IMG/VR virus record: IMGVR_UViG_3300023245_000040
Location: 1 to 38,540 of that record
DNA length: 38,540 nucleotides
Reading direction: 5' to 3' (one strand)
From: a virus
Shown here: in pieces, positions 1-7,071 of the stretch
Numbering within the stretch: the stretch's first letter is position 1
Layout: every line of letters begins with the position of its first letter
Notes under the pieces: model-generated
What the model saw: only the letters and a program-made list of their open reading frames with translations
The model's database searches: none
Told to the model about the DNA's origin: nothing
Translations under genes and position numbers: made by a program

Positions 1-1939
1 CTTCACTCCTAGTTTCACTCATCCGCTTCTCCTTCTGAAGTGACTCAAGTGTTATGTTCTTAGATTTTAATTCTTCTCCTTTTATTAATATGTTTTGTTC
101 AATCTCAACAGCTTTTCCTAAATCGCTATAGCTTTTCTTGAATATATTTATTTTTTTCCTAGCATAAGCAACTCTTTGCTTAAAAGGCTCTAATCCATTG
201 TATTTCCAGAATAAAGAGTTCTTTTCTTGCTGACTTAGATTGATATAATCATCCTCTGAATTATGTATGTGTAAAGAGTTAATAGAAAAATCTTCATAAG
301 AACCAATGCTTTCTTCTATTTGTTTCTTTACTTCTTTTTGTTCAGATGTTGCACTGTTAGATTTTACTGAAACCCACCTTTCTCTTAACTCTCCATCGAC
401 TTCTATTTCTTCCCAAACTTCAAATTTCCTTTTGTAAGAATTAGCCCCTTTTGCTTTTTGTTCAATCTTTCTTGAAACTCTATGAAGAACTCCGTTTATT
501 AAGGTTTCAATAGAAACAAAGCCTTTATTTGATTTGGTGTATAGATTTACTATTGTATTTGAATCCTTATTCCCCGGAACGACTTCAAATAGACCCCAAA
601 CTATTGCTCTAATAAGATTTGATTTACCTGAAAAGTTTTTCCCGAAAATACCTATAATCCCTTGGTATCTTTGAAGATCTATTGTTAGAGTACTCTCTGG
701 AAAAGAAAACACATTAGAAATAGTCACTTTTAAAGGCTCTATGTTTACTCTTTTTCTACTGTCCTTAGTTTCATCTATCTCTAACTCATGTTTATCGATA
801 TTTGAAGCCAACTCTATAATTGCTTTTTTCTCATCTTCATCAATATCTCCTTCTGACTGTTCAATCCAATCTTCTAGTAAATCAAGAAACATTAAAGAAT
901 CATCTTCGTTAATATCTTTTCCTTCTAGTACATCAATCTCTTCTTTTTCAACAGATTCAAAAGAGACGTTAATTTCTTTACATCCATACTGATTTCTAAT
1001 CAACTCTTTAATATACCTCTCTCTTTCTAGTGAATAGTTTTCCTGATAATCTTCATAGACAATACTTATTTTCGTCTTCTTCCTGTCGTTTGAGAACTGC
1101 AAGTTTTCAACTCTTTCTTCAATAGACTCTCCACGAGAAATGTTAAGTTTAGCGAAACCCCAATCATTTAAAACATATCTTCTTTGATGTGTAATGTTTT
1201 CTTTGTCTGATAAATCCCACACCAAATATCCCTTATCTAAAGATTCACCAAAGTTTTGTTGCACCAAACTTCCTGAATAGGCAATTGTTTCATTTTTTCT
1301 GAATGTTTGATATTCATGAATATCCCCCATCATAACAGCGTCAAAGTCTTTGAAAGTCTCCATGGTAAAGCCGTCATCTGTTTTTATTTCATAACCATTA
1401 TCCCCAACAGAACCATAAAGAGTCCCATGCCAAAAAGCAACATAAGTTTTTTCTTTTTCTGGGTTTTCTAATTTTATAATTTTATTATCTACACAAGAAA
1501 AAATCCCATAAACTAAATCTTTTCCAACATCGAAAAACCCAGAATCTGGATAGTAATATATTGAATTTTCCCAAAAATCTATATCTCCTTTGTTTTCCTC
1601 ATTAACAGTGACAACTCTGTCCTCAGCACCCATCATTTTTGCTGTTTCTACAATTGGAGACATAACATCTCCTTGGTCTAGGTTCTGTAAATTAAGATCG
1701 TGATTCCCTAAGATAACATCAGTAGGGGCTATTTTTGAAAGTTCGGTTAGAAAACTAACCAAAAGAATAAACGATTGAGGGGATAATTTTATTTTGTGGT
1801 GCATTAAATCACCTCCGACATAAATCCTGTCTGGTTTTTGCTTCCTTAAGTCTTCATAAAATCTTTCAAAAACATCTTTGAATTCATCATGTCTTGCTCC
1901 AAATCTTATTTGAATATCAGCAGTGTGACATATTTTCAT
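1..1939 (-). CDS. Mre11/SbcD nuclease fused to Rad50/SbcC ATPase (partial, runs off window)
   Basis: One uninterrupted frame of 646 codons reads from ATG at 1939 to the window edge with no stop. Residues 1-270 carry Mre11/SbcD phosphoesterase motifs in order: TADIQ (D8), GGD (D44), GNHD (79-81), WHG (H171) and GDIH (205-208). After an acidic linker (about 330-395), a Rad50/SbcC ATPase N-lobe begins near residue 398 with Walker A G433-KNFS-GKS. A charged, coiled-coil-like stretch starts near 590 and is cut by the window edge. In T4 these activities are separate proteins, gp47 and gp46, which resect DNA ends for recombination-dependent replication. Here the two subunits are one chain, so stoichiometry would be fixed at 1:1. 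The RuvC-like gene lies 63 bases upstream. A weak -7-like TATTTTTG sits at 1967-1974, but no -33 TTG was found. The C-terminal ATPase lobe is presumed to lie outside the window. Confidence 0.88.
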   Translation of the reverse strand, partial: MKICHTADIQIRFGARHDEFKDVFERFYEDLRKQKPDRIYVGGDLMHHKIKLSPQSFILLVSFLTELSKIAPTDVILGNHDLNLQNLDQGDVMSPIVETAKMMGAEDRVVTVNEENKGDIDFWENSIYYYPDSGFFDVGKDLVYGIFSCVDNKIIKLENPEKEKTYVAFWHGTLYGSVGDNGYEIKTDDGFTMETFKDFDAVMMGDIHEYQTFRKNETIAYSGSLVQQNFGESLDKGYLVWDLSDKENITHQRRYVLNDWGFAKLNISRGESIEERVENLQFSNDRKKTKISIVYEDYQENYSLERERYIKELIRNQYGCKEINVSFESVEKEEIDVLEGKDINEDDSLMFLDLLEDWIEQSEGDIDEDEKKAIIELASNIDKHELEIDETKDSRKRVNIEPLKVTISNVFSFPESTLTIDLQRYQGIIGIFGKNFSGKSNLIRAIVWGLFEVVPGNKDSNTIVNLYTKSNKGFVSIETLINGVLHRVSRKIEQKAKGANSYKRKFEVWEEIEVDGELRERWVSVKSNSATSEQKEVKKQIEESIGSYEDFSINSLHIHNSEDDYINLSQQEKNSLFWKYNGLEPFKQRVAYARKKINIFKKSYSDLGKAVEIEQNILIKGEELKSKNITLESLQKEKRMSETRSE

Positions 1940-2002
1940 ATCTTTTCTAAATTACAGGTTTCCCTACAAAAATAACTAAAATATATGAAATATAATTAAA
2001 AA

Positions 2003-2530
2003 TTAACCCATTTGTTGCTCAAGTAATACAATCATACACAGTCCGACAGCATAACTGTCAGCCATGTCAAAGTTTTCGTCCACTAGTTTTCTAGATCTTG
2101 GCCCATATTTCCAATTGATATGCGGCTCTAGTTGAGAGACTCTTTCCCAAACTAGCATTTTACCGCTTTTGTCTTGACCTCTCTTGATGAGACCCGGGAA
2201 GGCGGTTGCTCTTATCGTCAATACATTTAAATGAACAGGCTCTATTCTGAATTTAGAATAAACTGCACTGGATATCATTCCGTTGAAGAAATTAAGCTTA
2301 GCAATCGTTTGAGGGTTTGATTTTCTTCCTTCAAACTTCTGTAAAGGCTCTTCTATTGCAATATGCTCAACACCTTCCAAGTGAGATATAGCTTTCATAA
2401 AAGCGTCTAGTCTTTCCCAGTAATTCTTTTTGGTGTTGAATTTTACGTAACTCATTTCCATCATCGTTCCCTCAGAATCGAAAGTTGAATAACCGATGCA
2501 TGTTGTTGATATATCTAGCGCTAATAACAT
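2003..2530 (-). CDS. RuvC-like Holliday junction resolvase (RNase H fold)
   Basis: The 175-residue protein opens with LALDISTTCIGYS, the first beta-strand motif of RuvC/RNase H-fold resolvases with catalytic D6. The second acid is E60 in IAIEEP and the last pair is D155/D158 in FDMADSYAVG, so the expected acidic residues are all present. The length fits a minimal resolvase (RuvC is about 170 residues). It probably resolves branched phage DNA before packaging, working alongside the Mre11-Rad50 fusion just downstream. The gene follows an intrinsic terminator that ends the virion operon upstream, so it probably has its own promoter, but no clear TAnnTTTG element was found. The ATG at 2530 is the natural start because the first catalytic strand begins at residue 2. 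Confidence 0.8.
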   Translation of the reverse strand: MLLALDISTTCIGYSTFDSEGTMMEMSYVKFNTKKNYWERLDAFMKAISHLEGVEHIAIEEPLQKFEGRKSNPQTIAKLNFFNGMISSAVYSKFRIEPVHLNVLTIRATAFPGLIKRGQDKSGKMLVWERVSQLEPHINWKYGPRSRKLVDENFDMADSYAVGLCMIVLLEQQMG

Positions 2531-2566
2531 TGTTTCTTATTTTTAAAGAATATAGTTATTGTTGCG

Positions 2567-2591
2567 AAAAAACTCAAACGATTTTGTTTGA
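2567..2591 (-). terminator. Intrinsic terminator after the 368-aa virion gene
   Basis: On the minus strand a perfect 6-bp stem (TCAAAC/GTTTGA, loop AAAATC) is followed by GTTTTTT. It lies 6 bases past the stop of the gene ending at 2597 and before the resolvase start, separating the structural operon from the recombination genes. The stem is short and AT-rich, so strength is uncertain. Confidence 0.55.
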
Positions 2592-2596
2592 ATTAT

Positions 2597-3703
2597 TTAC
2601 ACGTCCAACTTAAGAGTAAAAGTTAACAGTCCTGTATACCCTTTTGCTTTAGGTCTGTCTAGCTTTGTGATGGCAATCATCTCGTCATTTTTATTGTACA
2701 AACCAATTTCAGTCACATATGTAGTTTCAAAGTCATTTGCTCCTTCTTGAAGTGTATTTAAGTTTTCTCCATAATTCCAAGTAGGATTATTTGTAAAGAA
2801 AAATTCGTTCGGAAGTGCAATGCAAATAACTGAAGTTTGATATGCAATATCTATGCTATAAAACTCCACTCTAGATAGGGTTTCGTCATCGAACCACACG
2901 CTTTCAGCTTCTTCATCCTCGTTAACGGTGACGTTATCACTAGCGTCAATACCTAGTTCCCAAGGTATTTTTTCAATTATGTCAGGATGTGTGATTACCA
3001 TTAATCCTTTATCTAACGCAACAAACCCTACAGGAACATCATAATTAAAACCCTGATTAGTTGTCGTTGGGTAATTCTCAACAATATCTACAGCTAAATT
3101 AACATCTGCCCATGCTCTTTGGTCTGTATTAATGTCAGTAGGACTCAAATCTTGATAAGATACGGCTGATGGTCTGTTTAGGTAGTTTGTAGTGTCCCAA
3201 GTTGAGACTGAAGATTTATCGACAACACCACCATCTGTAAGTCCAGTGTATGGTAGGTTGGTTCTGTCACAGAATAAGAAAGCAATATTGTTCCCTAACA
3301 AAGGGTTTGATTGTTTTTTTGCAAATGTGCCATATGTACTTGAAACAACTGTAGCTGAAGAGAAGGTTACTCCATCTGTATCTTGAGGTATGTCCCAAGT
3401 AATCGATCTTCCGTCTATAATTTCATCATAGTATCCGCTATCTATAGAAACGATTACTAATTCATCAACATTTAGTTGTTGAAGCTCTGGGAAAGCCTGT
3501 GACAAAGTAGACCCTGAAAGCAAAGAGTCTGCTTTGTATGGTAAATTAACAGACTTAAAATAGTGCGCTAGGTTTGTTGATGAAAGTTCATTTCTGTTTA
3601 CTAAACTATAAACCAAATATCTTTCTTTAACTTCTTTGAATGTTCTTATTTCATTTCTTGTAGAAACAACACTTGAAACTTGTTTTAAAAAATCGTTTGC
3701 CAT
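2597..3703 (-). CDS. Putative virion (tail/neck/baseplate) protein with shared C-terminal module
   Basis: The 368-residue soluble protein has no membrane segment. Its last ~45 residues (TTYVTEIGLYNKNDEMIAIT..., ending in FTLKLDV) match the end of the 668-residue protein at 4950-6956 (TTYITEIGILNENDQLVAIG..., ending in YQLELDF). That 'TEIGhYN.ND.hhAI.K' ending is common in phage tail and fibre-type proteins, so a virion role is inferred. The N-terminus (residues 1-60) is polar and helical; the middle is beta-rich with aromatic residues. It is the last gene of a minus-strand structural run and is followed by a terminator at 2567-2591. The leader before ATG is almost pure A, typical of Bacteroidota-type translation starts. 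The exact virion location cannot be assigned from sequence alone. Confidence 0.6.
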   Translation of the reverse strand: MANDFLKQVSSVVSTRNEIRTFKEVKERYLVYSLVNRNELSSTNLAHYFKSVNLPYKADSLLSGSTLSQAFPELQQLNVDELVIVSIDSGYYDEIIDGRSITWDIPQDTDGVTFSSATVVSSTYGTFAKKQSNPLLGNNIAFLFCDRTNLPYTGLTDGGVVDKSSVSTWDTTNYLNRPSAVSYQDLSPTDINTDQRAWADVNLAVDIVENYPTTTNQGFNYDVPVGFVALDKGLMVITHPDIIEKIPWELGIDASDNVTVNEDEEAESVWFDDETLSRVEFYSIDIAYQTSVICIALPNEFFFTNNPTWNYGENLNTLQEGANDFETTYVTEIGLYNKNDEMIAITKLDRPKAKGYTGLLTFTLKLDV

Positions 3704-3734
3704 TTTTTTTTTTTTATTTTTTTATTTTACAGTA

Positions 3735-4337
3735 CTACTTAGAGTTTGTTCTTGATATTGCAATAGAACTTTCTCCTCCGCCTGCTATTTCAAGATTTAC
3801 CCCTGTTCCTACAGGGTCTATTCCTGTGTTTGTTTCTGTCTCCACATCTACAACGCCTACATATGCAAACGCCATTTTAAACATTCTAGAATTCTCTACT
3901 TGATTAGTTTCTCTTCCATATGTAGAAAAAGTTAAATTTCTTACTCTAGATGTACCTTCTGTGTTTGGTGTTCGCCCATTATCAATCCAAAGTTTTATTG
4001 AATTTATATACGCCTCAGGAAGCACTGTTGCATAGTCTTGGTATCCATCTACGTAGTTTAGGTTTTTCCTACAGAAAGTTACATAAACAGTACTATCGTT
4101 GCTACCTATATAATCGGTAGGCATGTGAATTTTTAAAAAATGACCCCCTTGACCTAAAGTTTCAGTTAAAGGAATTACTGTTTTTTTTCCTCCAGACAAA
4201 ACTGTAGTTCTTAAGTTTTGAGCCAGTGGGCCAATCACTCTGTGGGATTCAGATAAGCTTGATCCATCAAAAGAAGTTTTCACTTTTATGTTTCTGTTTA
4301 GAACAAGCGCAGGTTGTTGGTTTGGTATTAATGCCAT
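3735..4337 (-). CDS. Hypothetical virion-associated protein, 200 aa
   Basis: I do not recognise this protein. It is 200 residues, beta-rich, without signal peptide or membrane segment, and ends in a Gly/Ser-rich stretch (IAGGGESSIAI). Residues 40-110 (FLKIHMPTDYIGSNDSTVYV...) look like a beta-sandwich. It sits in a same-strand run between two genes that are probably structural, separated from each by only 24-31 A/T-rich bases, so it is probably co-expressed and part of the tail or capsid decoration. No catalytic motif was found. Confidence 0.5.
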   Translation of the reverse strand: MALIPNQQPALVLNRNIKVKTSFDGSSLSESHRVIGPLAQNLRTTVLSGGKKTVIPLTETLGQGGHFLKIHMPTDYIGSNDSTVYVTFCRKNLNYVDGYQDYATVLPEAYINSIKLWIDNGRTPNTEGTSRVRNLTFSTYGRETNQVENSRMFKMAFAYVGVVDVETETNTGIDPVGTGVNLEIAGGGESSIAISRTNSK

Positions 4338-4361
4338 TTTTTTGTTTATTTTTTAAATTTT

Positions 4362-4913
4362 TTATCTACCTCCGTTTGAAGATTGCTGAGTTCCTTGTGA
4401 GCCTGAGTTTCCTCCGCTTGGAGAAGATGCAAAACCTGAATTAACCTCTTGGAATCCTGAGTTTGGGTTTCCACTCCCTGCGCTCCCTCCGCCAGTGTTT
4501 CCTCCCCCAGTATCCGTTCCTGTAGGTAAAATGCCTCCTCCAAAGTTTACATTGATAGTTAGCGTGTCATCTGCAACATAATCACCTTGAACATTGTATG
4601 TCACAGCGCTAGTTGCTAAACTGTCAAAGTTTGAAAACATTAACATGCTAGTTTGAATGTAATCTACAGCAGACTTTAAACACCCTTCGCTTTCTCCTGA
4701 AATATCAGGGATTTGACCAACATTTAATAAAGGTGAGACTCTGTAATTTTGGTCTGGATCTCCTAGTGCAAATGATTTAATTGCAAACAAGTCATCTCCG
4801 TCTATATCAAACCTAATGTTCTGTTGATTAAATAAATATTGCCTCCCTACTCCAGTAAGGTAGGCTGTACCGCTTATTGTCTTGTCGGCAGTTGTGGTTT
4901 CTACAAAGCTCAT
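4362..4913 (-). CDS. Hypothetical virion-associated protein with Gly/Ser/Asn-rich tail, 183 aa
   Basis: Not recognised. Residues 1-130 are an ordinary globular sequence (ADKTISGTAYLTGVGRQYLF near the start). Residues ~130-183 are low-complexity Gly, Ser, Asn and Thr (GTDTGGGNTGGGSAGSG and similar), probably a disordered tail. It is in the same minus-strand run as the 668-residue structural gene, 36 bases downstream of it. A variant of the phage's candidate late promoter element (ATTATTTAAGA, 4933-4943) lies 19 bases before the ATG. A virion or assembly role is inferred from position only. Confidence 0.5.
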   Translation of the reverse strand: MSFVETTTADKTISGTAYLTGVGRQYLFNQQNIRFDIDGDDLFAIKSFALGDPDQNYRVSPLLNVGQIPDISGESEGCLKSAVDYIQTSMLMFSNFDSLATSAVTYNVQGDYVADDTLTINVNFGGGILPTGTDTGGGNTGGGSAGSGNPNSGFQEVNSGFASSPSGGNSGSQGTQQSSNGGR

Positions 4914-4949
4914 TTTTTTCTTTTGTTTATTTTCTTAAATAATATCAAA

Positions 4950-6956
4950 TTAAAAATCTAGCTCTAATTGATACGTTAAATATCTAGCATTAGATTTTGG
5001 TAGGGGGTAACTAGGTTTCCCAATAGCTACTAGTTGATCGTTTTCGTTTAAAATTCCTATTTCAGTTATATAAGTTGTTTCATCTAATGCTCCATCAAAT
5101 GTTTCGTTGTTTGATGAATTTAATTCATTGTCTTCAGCAATTAAAGTAATAACTGTTTTAAATACAGTTGCTCGAATAGCACACTCTACATTGCCTAAAA
5201 AGAAAGTCTCATCTCCATAGTTTAAATCTTCCATCCCTCCTGTGAAATATTCTCCTAAATTGTAAGTTGAACCAGAGTCGTAATCCTCTTTAGATATTAT
5301 AAACTGATGAGCTTGCAGATATGTAGGGTCAATTGTGTTGTCACTAGTTTCTCCTGTGTATAAACCATTCCCTGTTCCTCCTGAACTGACTAAAACCCAA
5401 CCTTCTGTTGGTATTGAGTTCATATTGTCAATAGAAGTTGTTTCAACTTCCTTCACAAGAATTTGAACTTTATTAGAAGACCAACCTGTTCCTGAATATG
5501 AAACAAACCCAGCTTCATTCCTCATATAAGGAAATGACCCAGCAGGGAAACTTACATTTAAAAACTTAGAAAAACCAACTCCGTCTGTTTGGCCTTGAAT
5601 CCTTGATATATAATTGCAGTGCATTGTATCTTCGTAACCTAAGCTTTCTGTTTCACTAAAATCTTTGTTATTAGATATATAAGAAACAAAGTAAGTGTAA
5701 TCTGACTTACAAAAACCTGATGCAGTTGACGTGGTTAATGGAGCTAAAGGTGAATCTACAAGTCTAACATTAGGTTTTGGAAGAGTCCAATTTCTGTTTG
5801 ACTTGTAGCTTAAAGCAGCTAGAAGCTCAGGGTCTGTGATTACAAATATTTTTAATTTATGATAAACTCTACCAACTGGTGTTGATGTGTTTGAGCTTCC
5901 GTCATATAAAATTCTAAATGAAGTCCCTGCTGATGAGTCAAAATAATCAGCACTTGCAACATCAGACAATCTAAGCCCAGCCAACAATCCAGTTCCGGGT
6001 TCGCTTTCGTTTTGATGCCATAAAACATGAGGTATATCTAACTTTACAGATCCAGCGACTAATTGTTCAGCGTAAGTGTTTCCTGAACTTAAGTTTGTGT
6101 AGTGAATTATTCCAATTGATCTGTAATTATCCTCAAACCCTAAATATTTTTTTGTTCCATTATATTCTAAAGAACCATAAGAAGTGTACCCTAATATTGT
6201 GTTAGTAGTTCCAATCTCTGATGAAGTTCTAACTATGTTCATGTTCCAAACCTTAGTAGTTTCAGTTACAGCTGACCCCCAATAAGACTCTACTTCAGAA
6301 TTCGGATAAACCCAATAAGGAATCTCTTCTGACCCTGAGCCTAGGGATGGCAACTCTCTATCAACAGTCATGGTTGTTCCATCAACTTCTGTTACTTTAT
6401 ACCAAAGAGACACAAAGGGAGAGTTAGAAAGGTTTGGAGCTACATCGTAAGTTCCCATTCCAGAAAACCACCTAATATGGAGTAAGTCTCCTACATTTGC
6501 TGTAGTTTCTATGGAATCTGCATCTAGCTCTTTCGTTGCTCCTGATACGTTGTCGTAGGTAGTAAAGCCTGAAAACAAATAACTAGCATCATCTAATTTA
6601 TAACTAGCATCATTGATAGTTGTTGTTCCAGTACCCTGTGAGAGCCAAGCCCCCAGATTTTGTGTTTGTGCCGTTGCTACACTTCTGCTTGAGAATACCT
6701 GAGCATCTCCTAGTTGATAGAAAGATGAGCCATCAAAATTTGTTGATGGCAAAATAGGGTGGTCATCTTTTGGAGACAAAACTCTATTCTCAGGAATGCA
6801 ATAAGATGTACTTTCTCTTGCGATTCCATAATTTATTTCTCTATCTGAAAATACGGCTTTATTAAAGGTAAGACTCCCTAAGGATAAAAGTCTCCTTCCA
6901 GTATCCGTTAATTTGACATTTATAAATGTCTGCGGCTCTTGCGGCAAATAACTCAT
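4950..6956 (-). CDS. Large virion protein (tail/baseplate-type), 668 aa
   Basis: The 668-residue protein begins PQTFINVKLTDTGRRLLSLG, resembling an N-terminal motif (N-h-K-L-T-D-x-G-R) that I recall from tail-associated proteins of large phages. Its C-terminus (TTYITEIGILNENDQLVAIG) is homologous to that of the 368-residue protein at 2597-3703, so the two share an end module with different central domains. The centre is beta-rich with many Gly, Ser, Thr and aromatic residues and no enzyme motif. It is the first gene of a minus-strand run (6956 to 2597) and is divergent from the 836-residue tail gene at 7072. A possible -7 element TACTTTTG lies at 7015-7022 with no matching -33 box. A virion role is well supported by context, but the exact position is unknown. 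Confidence 0.62.
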   Translation of the reverse strand: MSYLPQEPQTFINVKLTDTGRRLLSLGSLTFNKAVFSDREINYGIARESTSYCIPENRVLSPKDDHPILPSTNFDGSSFYQLGDAQVFSSRSVATAQTQNLGAWLSQGTGTTTINDASYKLDDASYLFSGFTTYDNVSGATKELDADSIETTANVGDLLHIRWFSGMGTYDVAPNLSNSPFVSLWYKVTEVDGTTMTVDRELPSLGSGSEEIPYWVYPNSEVESYWGSAVTETTKVWNMNIVRTSSEIGTTNTILGYTSYGSLEYNGTKKYLGFEDNYRSIGIIHYTNLSSGNTYAEQLVAGSVKLDIPHVLWHQNESEPGTGLLAGLRLSDVASADYFDSSAGTSFRILYDGSSNTSTPVGRVYHKLKIFVITDPELLAALSYKSNRNWTLPKPNVRLVDSPLAPLTTSTASGFCKSDYTYFVSYISNNKDFSETESLGYEDTMHCNYISRIQGQTDGVGFSKFLNVSFPAGSFPYMRNEAGFVSYSGTGWSSNKVQILVKEVETTSIDNMNSIPTEGWVLVSSGGTGNGLYTGETSDNTIDPTYLQAHQFIISKEDYDSGSTYNLGEYFTGGMEDLNYGDETFFLGNVECAIRATVFKTVITLIAEDNELNSSNNETFDGALDETTYITEIGILNENDQLVAIGKPSYPLPKSNARYLTYQLELDF

Positions 6957-7045
6957 TTCTTATCTTCTTTTATTTATTCTAAATAGAACTCAAAAAAAAT
7001 AATACCTTTAATTTCAAAAGTAAAGAGTTTACTTTTATTTTGGGA

Positions 7046-7056
7046 ATTATTTATAA
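7046..7056 (+). promoter_or_regulatory. Candidate late promoter element ATTATTTATAA
   Basis: An exact 11-base ATTATTTATAA ends 15 bases before the ATG at 7072. Identical copies precede the genes starting at 20027 (minus) and 23011 (plus), in the gene's own orientation, at 17 and 11 bases. The function is inferred from recurrence; a transcript start is not visible. Confidence 0.5.
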
Positions 7057-7071
7057 CAAAGACATATTCTA

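Noticed and set aside
741-992. 83-codon plus-strand ORF rich in Ser
   Set aside because: It is the reverse of the Glu/Asp-rich linker of the Mre11-Rad50 fusion gene.
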